Positions 7,971 through 17,416 of a stretch of DNA of 61,761 nt are shown here, one piece after another. Numbering within the stretch: position 1 is the first letter of the stretch; each line of letters begins with the position of its first letter. A model generated the notes under the pieces. It searched no databases and was not told the origin of the DNA. It saw only the letters and a list, made by a program, of their open reading frames with translations. This stretch comes from Holophagaceae bacterium (GTDB taxonomy: Bacteria; Acidobacteriota; Holophagae; Holophagales; Holophagaceae), in NCBI GenBank assembly GCA_003165415.1, contig PLUC01000055.1:1-61761 (forward strand). The letters run 5' to 3'. The position numbers and the translations under genes were made by a program.

Positions 7971-9675
7971 TGCCGAAATTGAATTCCATGTTGAGCCAGC
8001 CGGAGGCGGGCTTGCCGTTCCTGGTGCCGGGGGCGTAGGTGGAGGCGAGCGCCGCGTTCTGGGCCGCCTCGTTGAACTCAGGCGTGCCGCCCTTCAGGAT
8101 GACCACCTTCAGGGGCCGGCCGGCGGCGTTCACGAACACCTTGAGCGCGACCTTGATCTCGGAATCCTGCAGGGCCGGGGGCAGGGACTCCCTGGCGACC
8201 CGGGGGATCAGCGGGCTGCCCTGGTGGGTCACGGTGGGCTGCGAGTCCTGGCCGGGGCCCGGCGGCGGCGCGAGTGCAGAAGCCGGCGCGGCCGCCGGGG
8301 GCGGCTGGACCGGGGCGGCGGGAACGTTCATGGTCTGGGCCTGCTGGGCCAGCCTCTGCCTTTCCTTGACGGCCTCGGCGCGCTGCCTGGCCAGCTCCTT
8401 GGTCTTTTGCCGGATGGTCTCCAGCTCCTTCTGGGCGTTCGCCTTGGCTTCCTGGGTGGTGGCTTCTTCCGCCTGCTTGCCGAACATGTCCTCCAGGGCC
8501 TTCTGGGCTTCTTCCTGCTTGGTGATGTCGGCGAGCTTCTCTTCCGCCGCCTCCTTGTCCCGCTGGAACGCGGCGAGCTTGGCCTGCACGCTCTTGAGTT
8601 CGTTGGCGCGCTCCCGGTTGCTCAGGCTGCTCTGGTAGTAGAGGCCCCCGAACAGGGCGATGACCACCAGCGCCCCCACGGCGAGGAGGTAGTAGAGGGC
8701 CCGGCTGCTCCTGGCCTTCGGCGCGCCCCCCTGGGCGCCGGGCGGGGGCAGGTACTGGGCGAAGTTGGCTGCCTGGTCGAGCTTCATGGCCTGGGCTTCC
8801 GCCTCGTTCTCTTCCCGGAACAGGGTGTGCATCAGGAAGGCCATGTTGAAGGTGGTGGGGCTGTACTCCCCGTCGTAGAGCACCCGTTCCAGGGTGGCGT
8901 TGAACTCCGGGGCGCCGGCGAACGGCTGGCCCACCATGAGCAGGCGCTTCAGGAGGTTCAGGATCTCCTCCGGGATGGGGCCTTCCTCCTGGGCCGCCTT
9001 GAGGGTGGCGCGGTCGAGGGCTTCGGGGATGGCGGCCCCCGCCGGGAGTTTCTCCAGGGTGAGGAGTTCGTAGAAGATGGCGCCCACGGAGAACAGGTCC
9101 TGCTGGAAGGCATTGGCGTCCTTGGTGCGGCGGTAGGGCTCCAGGGCGGCTTTCAGGGCCGGGGCCTTGGGCAGCAGGGCCTGGATGACGGCGCCCAGCG
9201 GGGCGTCGAGGATCTGCACGGCGCCCTCGAAGCTGATCCAGACGCTGTTCGGCGAGAGGCTCCCGTGGCGCAGGCCCTTGTCGTGCATCAGGATGACGCA
9301 TTGGGCGAGGCTTTGCAGCACGGTGAGGGCGTGGTCCACGCCGAGGGGGACCTGTTCATCCCGGGTCTTTTCCAGCACCTGGGCCAGGCAGCGGCCGGGG
9401 ACGTAGTCGCAGACCAGGAGCACCGGCTTGCCGGCCTCGAATCGGTAGTTGCCGCCGAACCCGCGGAGGGTGCCGAGCCTGTCCACGGCCTGCTGGATCT
9501 CGGACCCGTGGGCGGCCAGTCCCGCCTCCAGAAGCTCGTCCGAGAACGTGCACAGGAAATGGTGGCGCTCGAAGGTGGCGCCGGTGACGGAGATGGCCCG
9601 GTAGATCCTACCGCTGGGGACGGTCGCCAGGGCATCGGCGAGGAGGAAAGAGCCCAGGCGGTCGTAAGAAGCCAT
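7960..9675 (-). CDS. Pseudokinase-like protein with TM, coiled coil and TonB-like C-terminal domain
   Basis: Kinase-fold-like segment MHDKGLRHGSLSPNSVWISFEGAVQILDAPLG; TM YYLLAVGALVVIALFGGLYY; coiled coil; C-terminus IKVALKVFVNAAGRPLKVVILKGGTPEFNEAAQNAALASTYAPGTRNGKPASGW is TonB C-terminal-like. Confidence 0.7.
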   Translation of the reverse strand: MASYDRLGSFLLADALATVPSGRIYRAISVTGATFERHHFLCTFSDELLEAGLAAHGSEIQQAVDRLGTLRGFGGNYRFEAGKPVLLVCDYVPGRCLAQVLEKTRDEQVPLGVDHALTVLQSLAQCVILMHDKGLRHGSLSPNSVWISFEGAVQILDAPLGAVIQALLPKAPALKAALEPYRRTKDANAFQQDLFSVGAIFYELLTLEKLPAGAAIPEALDRATLKAAQEEGPIPEEILNLLKRLLMVGQPFAGAPEFNATLERVLYDGEYSPTTFNMAFLMHTLFREENEAEAQAMKLDQAANFAQYLPPPGAQGGAPKARSSRALYYLLAVGALVVIALFGGLYYQSSLSNRERANELKSVQAKLAAFQRDKEAAEEKLADITKQEEAQKALEDMFGKQAEEATTQEAKANAQKELETIRQKTKELARQRAEAVKERQRLAQQAQTMNVPAAPVQPPPAAAPASALAPPPGPGQDSQPTVTHQGSPLIPRVARESLPPALQDSEIKVALKVFVNAAGRPLKVVILKGGTPEFNEAAQNAALASTYAPGTRNGKPASGWLNMEFNFGKPR

Positions 9676-9737
9676 GCTGTTCTCCCCAATGATAGTGGTG
9701 GATTCACCATAGCGCTGAACGCCGGAAAGGCCTACCC

Positions 9738-10403
9738 CTATTCCTGGAGCGGCCAGCGGTCGCCCGTCTGGCGCCAGAGCTGGATCCACAGGTTGGCCGT
9801 GGCGTTGACGCCGTTGGAGTAGGTCAACTGGAGAAGCGCGAAGGGCACCGACAGCTCATCCCATGGTCCCACCCGGCGCGAGGTCTTTTCGTCGAAGCAT
9901 TCCAGCAGGCTCTGGTGCCGGTCGAACTTGACCTTCGCCCAGTGCAGCAGCGGCTGGCGCGGATCCAGGGAGCCGGTCACCGCCCAGAACGGCTCCCGGC
10001 TGAGGATCAGCCTGGCCAGGTTGTCGTCGCCATAGGCCTCGAAGCTGTCCCGCAGGGGGGTGGCGCCGCGCACGGCGGAAGGATCCATGAGGAGCTGGAC
10101 CTGGTGGGCGAGGGTGCCCAGTTCCCGGGCCAGCCGTTCGGGCCTGGGGTTCTGCTCGGAGAGGGTCACGATGCGCTGGAACTGGTCCTCCACGTCCTCC
10201 ACGGTGGGGACCTGGTCGTTGCCCTGGCCCCGGGCCCCCTGGGCCAGCTCCCCGGGGTAGGCGCCGAGGAAGGCGGCCATGCGTCTGGGCGCCAGCCGCA
10301 CCGCCAGCATGGTCTGGGCTTCGTGGAAGCGGGGGCTGAAGGCGGCGAGGGCGGGCGCCAGGAGGGCCGCCAGGCCGAGAACGCGTAGTCTGGAATGTCT
10401 CAT
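9738..10403 (-). CDS. Hypothetical secreted protein
   Basis: MRHSRLRVLGLAALLAPALAAFS is signal-peptide-like; intact ORF in the same orientation as the downstream pseudokinase gene. Confidence 0.6.
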   Translation of the reverse strand: MRHSRLRVLGLAALLAPALAAFSPRFHEAQTMLAVRLAPRRMAAFLGAYPGELAQGARGQGNDQVPTVEDVEDQFQRIVTLSEQNPRPERLARELGTLAHQVQLLMDPSAVRGATPLRDSFEAYGDDNLARLILSREPFWAVTGSLDPRQPLLHWAKVKFDRHQSLLECFDEKTSRRVGPWDELSVPFALLQLTYSNGVNATANLWIQLWRQTGDRWPLQE

Positions 10404-10479
10404 GGCACCATTGTGGCTGAGATTCGCCCAATTTGCAGGGCGGTTGACGCGGGCCCGGCGGTTGCCGATCATCGTGGGC

Positions 10480-13371
10480 ATGTTTTCCCGGGAAGCCCTT
10501 TGGCAGCGTCTCAGCGGTTGCGCGTTCTGGCCCCTGGCCTGGGCCCTGGCCGCCGCCTGCGCGGTGCCCTGGGCCGTGCCCGAGACCTGGGACGGCCGCG
10601 TGCCGGGGGCCCTGCTGGCGGGGGGCTGGCTGGGGGTGGCGGCCAGCGCGCCCCTGGCGCTGCGGCGGCGCTGGGTCTGGCTGCCCATGGCGCTGGCCCT
10701 GGCCTGGGGCGCTTTCGGGGCCCTGGGCCGGCAGTCCCGCTGGGAAGCGGGGCTGCCCTCGGGTTTCCAGCGCATCGAGGGGGTCCTGGCGGCGCCCTGG
10801 ACGATGGCGGGCGGCGCCCGCCGGGGCGCCATCCGGGTGGAGACGCCCGCGCCGCTGCGCGGGGCGGTGCTGCCCCTGAGCCTTCCGGCGGGCGGGGCGG
10901 CGCCGCCCGAGCCCGGCACCCCGGTGCGCTTCCAGGGCGAACTGCTGCCGGTGGAGGCGCAGCCGGCCTTCCTGCCGGAACGGCCCCGGTGGCGGGCCCT
11001 GGGCGACGGCGCGCCCCGGCGGATCCGGCTCCGCTCGGCGCTCCTCATGGAGCCCCTCGGGCCGGCCAGGCCCTGGGCCAGGCTGCGGCTGGCCACCTTC
11101 GCCCGGCGCCGGTTCGAGGCCCTGCCGCTGCCGCCGGGCGCCGCGCGGGATCTGTGGGGCGCCCTCACCCTGGGCATCCCGCCGGCCCGGGAGGAGAGCT
11201 TCAGCCCCTTCGCGGAAAGCGGGACCATCCATACCCTGGTGGTCTCCGGCCTGCAGGTAACCCTGGTTGCATGCGCCCTCGCCGCCGCCTGGCGCCGGCT
11301 GTTCCACCTGGGCGGAAGCCTGGCCGGCATCGGGGGAGGGCTGGCATACTGCCTGCTGGTGGGCTTCACCGCGCCGGTGTGGCGCGGGCTGCTCATGGGC
11401 ATCGCCTGGATCGCGGGCCGGGCCACCGGGTGGAAGCTGCCGCCGGCGCTGACGCTGCACGGGGCGCTCCTGGCCTGGCTGATGGCCCACCCCGCGGCGG
11501 GCTGCGAGCCCGGTTTCCTCCTGGCCTGGATGGCGCTGGTGGGGCTGGTGTGGGCCTGCGAGCCCCTGGCCGGCCTGTGCGCGCCGCTGCTGGGGCGGGC
11601 CGCGCCGGGGTTCGCCCGGGCCCTGGCGCCATGGCTCACCACCCTGCCGCTGCTGGCCCTGCTGCACGGCGGCGCGCCGCTCTGGGGGGTGCCGGCCAAT
11701 CTGGTCCTGCTGCCCCTGGTGGCCTTCCTGGCGCCGGTCTGCATCGCCCTGGTGTTCCTGCCGGTCCCCGGCGTGGTCCCGGCCCTGGGCGGCCTGCTGG
11801 GCTGGACTGGGGAGCACCTGGTGCCGGCCTTCGCCCGGATCGCGCCCCTGGCCACCGGCCACCTTTGGCCTTGGATCGCGCTGCTGCTGGGCTGGATCCT
11901 CCTGGCCCAGACCCATGCCCGGTTCGGCCGGACCCGCTGGCTGTGCGCGGCCCTGGTTGCCGCCTCCCTGGGCCTCCTGGCCGCCGGCGGGGTGGGTCGG
12001 GCCCCGCCCGCCCTCAGCCTGGAGGCGGTGGACATCGGCCAGGGGGACGCGTTCCTGCTCCGGGTCCCCGGCGGGGACGCCACCCTGGTGGACACCGGCC
12101 CGGACCCGGCGGCGGCGCGCCGCATCGCCCGGGTGCTGAGCCGGCGCGGGGTGCGGGAGCCGGTCCACCTGGTGCTGACCCATCCCCACCTGGACCATGC
12201 CGGCGGCTGGGCCACCCTGGCCCGGCTGTGGCCGGCCGCTTCCACAGCCCTGCCGGCCGTGGCCGGGCCGTCGGCGCCCTGGGCCGGGTACGGCCCGCCC
12301 GGGGCCGCGGCCGGGGCCCGGAGACTGCTGCGCGGGCAGGCCTGGAACCGGGGCGAGGCCGCGTTCTCGGTGCGCTGGCCGCCCAGGCCCCTGGCGGTCC
12401 GGGACTACAACATGATTTCCGCCGTGCTGCGGGTGCGCTGGCGGGACCGGGAAATCTGGCTCATGGGCGACGCGCTGGCCATCCAGGAGCGGGATCTGCT
12501 GGCCCTGGGCGATCCCGGGGAGGGTCCGCGGTTCCGCCTGCTGAAGGCGGGCCACCACGGCAGCCGCAGCGCTTCCGATCCGGCCTGGGTCGGGGCGCTG
12601 CGTCCGGATCTGGCGCTGGTGTCGGCGGGACGGCGCAACGCCTTCGACCACCCCCACCCCGAGGCCATGGCCGCGCTCCGCTCGGAGGGCGCGCGGGTGT
12701 TCGTGACCGGCACCTGCCGGGGCATGCGGGTGACCGCCTCCGGGGACGGGTGGCTGGTGGAGACCGGGGACGGCCGGCGGCTCCTCTTCTCAGGGCGCTT
12801 CGAAGACCCCGTGGCGCATCAGCGCCTCCATCAGCGCCCGGCTCACCCGCTCGTGGTTGGCGCGCCACTGCTCGTGGGCTTCGGGCCCCACCTGGTTGGC
12901 CACGGCCAGGGCCGCGCCGCAGGGGATGCCGGCCTCGTGGCAGGCCGCGAACACCCCGGTCAGTTCCAGGTGCTCGGCGGCGGCGAAGGCGGACAGGCGC
13001 TCGGCCCCTTCCAGGGTCCGGGTGATGCCCGGGGGCACGGCCACGGACAGGGCGGGGAAGGGGATCGGCAGCACCGCGGCGAGGGTGGCCGGCCAGCGGT
13101 GGACCTCGGTTTCCGGCCGGTAGGCGCGTCCCTCCAGCACGTCCATGGAGATGGACAGGGCATCGGAGGCCCGGAACAGGTCGCCCGCGGCCAGACGCTG
13201 GTCATAGGCGCCGCAGGTGCCCACGAACAGCACCCGCCTGGGGGTCAGGGCGGTGAGCAGCCTGGCGGTGGTGACGGCGGCGGTGAGGGCGCCCACGCCG
13301 GTGCAGCCCACCCGCCACCCGGGGGGCGGATGGATGTCCATCCCCGCCAGCTCGGGCGGGAAGGCGGCTAG
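10480..13371 (+). CDS. comEC: ComEC/Rec2-family DNA internalisation protein (frame runs into the convergent gene)
   Basis: Competence domain (SGTIHTLVVSGLQVTLVACAL) plus metallo-beta-lactamase domain (VDIGQGDAFLLRVPGGDATLVDTGP...VLTHPHLDHAGG...KAGHHGSRSASDP). Recognisable homology ends near 12,790, but the frame has no stop until 13,371. Confidence 0.85.
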   Translation: MFSREALWQRLSGCAFWPLAWALAAACAVPWAVPETWDGRVPGALLAGGWLGVAASAPLALRRRWVWLPMALALAWGAFGALGRQSRWEAGLPSGFQRIEGVLAAPWTMAGGARRGAIRVETPAPLRGAVLPLSLPAGGAAPPEPGTPVRFQGELLPVEAQPAFLPERPRWRALGDGAPRRIRLRSALLMEPLGPARPWARLRLATFARRRFEALPLPPGAARDLWGALTLGIPPAREESFSPFAESGTIHTLVVSGLQVTLVACALAAAWRRLFHLGGSLAGIGGGLAYCLLVGFTAPVWRGLLMGIAWIAGRATGWKLPPALTLHGALLAWLMAHPAAGCEPGFLLAWMALVGLVWACEPLAGLCAPLLGRAAPGFARALAPWLTTLPLLALLHGGAPLWGVPANLVLLPLVAFLAPVCIALVFLPVPGVVPALGGLLGWTGEHLVPAFARIAPLATGHLWPWIALLLGWILLAQTHARFGRTRWLCAALVAASLGLLAAGGVGRAPPALSLEAVDIGQGDAFLLRVPGGDATLVDTGPDPAAARRIARVLSRRGVREPVHLVLTHPHLDHAGGWATLARLWPAASTALPAVAGPSAPWAGYGPPGAAAGARRLLRGQAWNRGEAAFSVRWPPRPLAVRDYNMISAVLRVRWRDREIWLMGDALAIQERDLLALGDPGEGPRFRLLKAGHHGSRSASDPAWVGALRPDLALVSAGRRNAFDHPHPEAMAALRSEGARVFVTGTCRGMRVTASGDGWLVETGDGRRLLFSGRFEDPVAHQRLHQRPAHPLVVGAPLLVGFGPHLVGHGQGRAAGDAGLVAGREHPGQFQVLGGGEGGQALGPFQGPGDARGHGHGQGGEGDRQHRGEGGRPAVDLGFRPVGASLQHVHGDGQGIGGPEQVARGQTLVIGAAGAHEQHPPGGQGGEQPGGGDGGGEGAHAGAAHPPPGGRMDVHPRQLGREGG

Positions 13372-13395
13372 CAACAGTGAAGGGCGTGTGGTCAT
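12790..13395 (-). CDS. Nucleoside phosphorylase / nucleosidase family protein
   Basis: VGCTGVGALTAAVTTARLLTALTPRRVLFVGTCGAYD...AGDLF...FAAAEHLELTGVFAACHEAGIPCGAALAVANQVG is MTAN/PNP-like. Confidence 0.75.
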   Translation of the reverse strand: MTTRPSLLLAAFPPELAGMDIHPPPGWRVGCTGVGALTAAVTTARLLTALTPRRVLFVGTCGAYDQRLAAGDLFRASDALSISMDVLEGRAYRPETEVHRWPATLAAVLPIPFPALSVAVPPGITRTLEGAERLSAFAAAEHLELTGVFAACHEAGIPCGAALAVANQVGPEAHEQWRANHERVSRALMEALMRHGVFEAP

Positions 13396-13493
13396 CGGCA
13401 CCATCCTACGCTTGACGACCGGGGGCATAATTATTTTGTTTGACCCATGGCAAAATTATAAATATTAAATTATATTAGGTTTTTCGGTGGCCC

Positions 13494-13940
13494 TTGATGA
13501 TCTGTGATCAGGCTGACAGCGCCCTTCCCGGAAAGTCCCGCGAGGATCTGTGCAGCACTGGGAATCCGGACATGGACAACCAGCACCTGCGGATCTTCCA
13601 GGCGCTCCTGCGGCTCGACGAAAGCCTGCGGGGGCCGTTCCCGCTGGCGACCCTGGGCGCCCGGCTCCAGCAGCTGGAGGATCACCTCCTGGAACACTTC
13701 AGGGATGAGGAAGCTCTCATGGAGAAGACGCATTACCCGCTGCTCCTGCCCCATAAGGCCGAGCATGAGCTGATGGTGGAACGCTGCCGGCAGGTGGTGG
13801 GACAGTTTGCCTCTCCCGATTCGCCGCCTCTCACCGACCTGTCCGAAGCCTTCATCGCCCTGTTCCTCCGGCACATCCGGGAGGTGGACATGGACTATGC
13901 GAATTTCATTGAACGGGAGCAGGGGAACGGCTTGACCTGA
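13494..13940 (+). CDS. Bacteriohemerythrin
   Basis: Hemerythrin ligand pattern: DNQH...HLLEHFRDEE...HKAEHE...HIREVDMDYANF. Confidence 0.85.
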   Translation: MMICDQADSALPGKSREDLCSTGNPDMDNQHLRIFQALLRLDESLRGPFPLATLGARLQQLEDHLLEHFRDEEALMEKTHYPLLLPHKAEHELMVERCRQVVGQFASPDSPPLTDLSEAFIALFLRHIREVDMDYANFIEREQGNGLT

Positions 13941-13963
13941 GGGCTGCCTAGCCAACTCCCCGT

Positions 13964-16363
13964 TCAATAAGTCAGCTTCACACCGGCGACGAAGGTACGT
14001 CCGATGTTGGGTCCCCAGATATGGGTGACATTGATATCGCCATTCTGGTCCGTGAACAAGAAACTGTCATGCTTCGCCTGCTGGTAATCGAATATATTGT
14101 CGACGCCCAAATAGGCCGAACCCGACTTGGTGAACTGATAGGAGGTATGCAGGTCGGCGACCCAGAAGGTGCGGCTCCAGTTGGCTTTTGCCGTGCCGTC
14201 CAGGTTGAATCGAGGATTGTCCTGATAGTCGTACCACTTGGCCAGATTCTGCGGGCCGGTGAAGGTGCTGCGGAAATTGAAGTCCCATGGCCCGGCCTCG
14301 TGGTCGTAGCCGATCGACACGCGGTAGTCGGGACGGGAAAACAGGCTCGCGTAATAGGCATCCTCGGAATTGAATGCATAGCTGTAGCCTTCAAGCCCGA
14401 GGGTGATCGAGTCGCTGGGCGTCGCCTTCCAGGTGCCGACCACGTCGGCATTGTCGACGGTGAAGGGGTGCTGTGCGGGTAGCAGCACGAAATTTTCGGT
14501 GGGGTTGTAACTGGTGTTGCTGTCCACGAACATCGCCATGTCGGTGATGCGCGTGTGGTTCAACGATCCCGTGACCGTGGTGCGGTCGTCGGTGTAGGTC
14601 AGGGCGTAGGAAAAATTGATCGAGCGCTCGGGCTTGGCCTGGGAGCGGTCCACGGAGGTGTCGGTGAGGATTCCGTGGTCCTGCTCGAAGAACGACGTGG
14701 GCAGACGATAGCCGGTTCCCATCGCGATCCGGCTGGCGAGGGTTGAGGAATGATGCCACAGGACATTCAAGCGCGGCGTGGTGATGCTGCCGAAGACGTT
14801 GTTGTCGTCCTCGCGCAGGCTGGCGTTGACCTCGAGCCGCTCCTGGAAGAAGACTCGGTACGCCTGCGCATAGACTCCCGGGGTCTGGTACTGGTAGGCG
14901 TCCACATCGTGCCGAAGTTGTTGATAGTAGGGGCTGGATGGGTCTTCAATGATGGAATCGCTGTGCAGGTCCTCATACTTGTAGTTGAACCCGACCGTGA
15001 CGAGGGTTCCGCCCAGAATCCTTTGCAGGTTGGCATCCAGGTAGACCTGCCGCTGATGGTCCCAGTAATCGGAATCGTCACCGTACCATGAACTCTGGTG
15101 GTGCTGCGCATAGCCAAGACCAAGGTGCAATCGGGTGTCGCCGAAATCGCGGTTCGCGGTGGCGACGAATTGATCGCGGGTGGTGAAGATGATCTCGGCC
15201 AGCCCGAAGGCGCCACCATCGTAGGGCAAATACCCGCCGTTCGGCCCGCCGGACGGATTGATCCAGCCGTTGGGATTGGGGGAGCCGTGGGGCCCGGCGC
15301 TGAAGTTGAAGGGGTTCCCGGTGGTGCTCGCCTCCACTCCGGAATAGTCGTCGCCCAGCGGGCCGCCCATGCGCTTTTCTTCGATGTGGTCATAGCGGAA
15401 TTTCACCTGGAATCCGCCCAGGTCGTTCAGGAACAGGCCAAGGCCCCCCAGGTAGCGCTTGTAGCCGGTGAACTGCGACATGCCGTAGCCCACGCCGTCC
15501 ACGCTTTCATGGGCCTGATGGGTGCCGTTGATGGACACGGCGCCCCAATCGAAGACTTTCGCGCCATAGAGCGCCTCTCGCTGAAAGCCGAAGCTTCCCC
15601 CGCTGACGTCGGCCTCCGCGGCATCCTTGACGGGCACCTTGGACATGAGGTTGACGGTGCCCCCGAGCGACTCGGGGGTGGTCAGGCTGCTGCCGGCTCC
15701 CCGGGAAATGTCGATCCGCTCCAGGCCGTTCACTCCCAGCATGTCCAGTCCATAGGCATTGGAGACCGGAGAGAAGATCGGCACGCCGTCCAGGGTCAGC
15801 GTCGTGTAGCGTCCGGGCAGGTTGTCCAAGGTGATGCTCCTGACGTTGCACACCGAGCACTCCACCTGGATGTCGATGCCCGGCCGGTGGGTCAACGCGT
15901 CGGTCAGGCTGGTCGCGCCAGTCTTCGCCATTTCCGCGGTGTTGACGGATTCGGTCTTGACGACATCGTCGCGCAGGGCGCCCGGCTGGGTCGGGGCTTT
16001 CACCCCCTCTTCCACCACCACCGTGGCCGAGGCGGTCTCCAGGGCGACGTCCAGCTGCAGGGGCAGGTCGGAACGCACCACCAGGTCCCGGTGGGTGGTG
16101 ATGAAGCCGGGCGCCCCGACCGTGAGGCGGTAGTCGCCGGCGGGCAGGCTGATGAAGGTGAAGTGGCCCCGGGCATTGGCTTTCACCGACTGACGATGGC
16201 CGGCGACCTTGCCCGCCAGGACCAGTACGGCCCTGGATAGGGCTTTGCCATGGTCATCCACGACCTGTCCCGAAACGGAGCCGCTGGGGGTGGCGGGAGG
16301 GGCCGCCACCAGCGAGCCGGCTGACAGAGCACAAAGGATATATTTCGAGTAACTTATGTTCAC
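13964..16363 (-). CDS. TonB-dependent receptor with carboxypeptidase-regulatory-like N-terminal domain
   Basis: N-terminal GSVSGQVVDDHGKALSRAVLVLAGKVAGHRQSVKANARGHFTFISLPAGDYRLTV; plug ALTHRPGIDIQVECSVCNVRSITLDNLPGRYTTLTLDGVPI; C-terminal TFVAGVKLTY beta-barrel end. GTG start at 16363 is inferred. Confidence 0.88.
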   Translation of the reverse strand: MNISYSKYILCALSAGSLVAAPPATPSGSVSGQVVDDHGKALSRAVLVLAGKVAGHRQSVKANARGHFTFISLPAGDYRLTVGAPGFITTHRDLVVRSDLPLQLDVALETASATVVVEEGVKAPTQPGALRDDVVKTESVNTAEMAKTGATSLTDALTHRPGIDIQVECSVCNVRSITLDNLPGRYTTLTLDGVPIFSPVSNAYGLDMLGVNGLERIDISRGAGSSLTTPESLGGTVNLMSKVPVKDAAEADVSGGSFGFQREALYGAKVFDWGAVSINGTHQAHESVDGVGYGMSQFTGYKRYLGGLGLFLNDLGGFQVKFRYDHIEEKRMGGPLGDDYSGVEASTTGNPFNFSAGPHGSPNPNGWINPSGGPNGGYLPYDGGAFGLAEIIFTTRDQFVATANRDFGDTRLHLGLGYAQHHQSSWYGDDSDYWDHQRQVYLDANLQRILGGTLVTVGFNYKYEDLHSDSIIEDPSSPYYQQLRHDVDAYQYQTPGVYAQAYRVFFQERLEVNASLREDDNNVFGSITTPRLNVLWHHSSTLASRIAMGTGYRLPTSFFEQDHGILTDTSVDRSQAKPERSINFSYALTYTDDRTTVTGSLNHTRITDMAMFVDSNTSYNPTENFVLLPAQHPFTVDNADVVGTWKATPSDSITLGLEGYSYAFNSEDAYYASLFSRPDYRVSIGYDHEAGPWDFNFRSTFTGPQNLAKWYDYQDNPRFNLDGTAKANWSRTFWVADLHTSYQFTKSGSAYLGVDNIFDYQQAKHDSFLFTDQNGDINVTHIWGPNIGRTFVAGVKLTY

Positions 16364-16421
16364 GACAGCCCTTCCATGAATTCTGCCTACATGGAAATCT
16401 ATTCTATCTGGAAAGGTTGTC

Positions 16422-16440
16422 AATGAAAATCGTTTCTATT
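16422..16440. promoter_or_regulatory. Candidate Fur-like/metalloregulator operator
   Basis: Imperfect inverted repeat AATgaAAAtcgTTTctATT in the divergent intergenic region of the receptor and tonB operon. Confidence 0.4.
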
Positions 16441-16523
16441 ACTTGACGGGCGTCCAGCGAGTTGTCATCTTAGCCAAACGGACGGTCCTGGACCTTCCAA
16501 CCTTTGGTATCTATTGGATCCGA

Positions 16524-17363
16524 ATGAACCGAGCCCCCAAGGCCAACCCGCCAGCCGCCGACCAGGCCGGGGATTCCCTTGAGGATATGGTCTACCGGTG
16601 CACCCTGGCCGAAGGCAACCGGGCGGTGCGCGGCACCAGTGCGTGGCTGACGGTCCCGGTGACCCTGGCGGTCTGCGGGGCGATGGGGGTGTCGGTGTGG
16701 ATGCTGGCCCGGGAGACCGAAACCGGGGCCAAGGTGCTCCAATCGGTGGCGGTGGTGCTCCAGGAAGGGGCGCCGGCGGGTGTGCGTGCCCCGGCCGCCC
16801 CGGCGCCTCATCCCGCTCCGGCCCCCAAGGCCCCGGCGCCGGCTCCGGCTCCGGCGCCCGCGCCGGCCCCGGAGGTCCAGCCCAGGGAACCGCCGCCGCC
16901 CCCGGATCCCCGGCAGGAGGCGGTCCCCGAGGAGGCGCCCCGGGAACTGCCGAAGGAGGACCAGTCCAGGATGTACGGCTCCAATGCCGATCCCGCGGGA
17001 GGGGGATCCGCGAGCGGTCAGGGGACGGGGGTTGGCGGCGGAACGGGCTCCGGCGGGGGGGCGCCGGGCAAGGTCATTGATCTGGAGATCACCCAGGTCA
17101 AGTTCAAGTTCAAGCCACCGCCGCCAGGTTATCCGCCGCTGGCCAGGCAGGCGCAAATCCAGGGCACCGTGGTGTTGCAGATCCAGGTGGGCGCCAATGG
17201 TGTCCCGATCAGCGTCCGCTCCCTGTCCGGGCCCTACCTGCTCCGGGCCACGGCGGAGGCCTACGCCATGGCCTGTCGCTTCTTTCCGCCGACCCAGAAC
17301 GGGGTGCCCCAGGCCTTCGATTTCATGCTCACCATGCCGTTCAACCTCACTCACACCCAGTGA
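16524..17363 (+). CDS. tonB: TonB energy transducer
   Basis: N-terminal TM, long Pro/Ala linker, C-terminal FKFKPPPPGYPPLARQAQIQGTVVLQIQVGANGVPISVRSLSGPYLL. Confidence 0.85.
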   Translation: MNRAPKANPPAADQAGDSLEDMVYRCTLAEGNRAVRGTSAWLTVPVTLAVCGAMGVSVWMLARETETGAKVLQSVAVVLQEGAPAGVRAPAAPAPHPAPAPKAPAPAPAPAPAPAPEVQPREPPPPPDPRQEAVPEEAPRELPKEDQSRMYGSNADPAGGGSASGQGTGVGGGTGSGGGAPGKVIDLEITQVKFKFKPPPPGYPPLARQAQIQGTVVLQIQVGANGVPISVRSLSGPYLLRATAEAYAMACRFFPPTQNGVPQAFDFMLTMPFNLTHTQ

Positions 17364-17416
17364 TTAGCAAGTAATACGGACAGTCCTGTGCTTGATCCTA
17401 TCCTCCAGGTGGCCCC

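Noticed and set aside
8224-9822. 532-aa plus-strand ORF opposite the pseudokinase gene
   Set aside because: Antisense shadow rich in Gly/Val/Leu without domain signatures.
9856-12657. 933-aa minus-strand ORF opposite comEC
   Set aside because: Gly/Pro/Arg/Gln low-complexity shadow; only the 9738-10403 minus-strand gene is credible here.
15098-16240. 380-aa plus-strand ORF opposite the TonB-dependent receptor
   Set aside because: Antisense to a well-supported receptor gene; no domain recognised.
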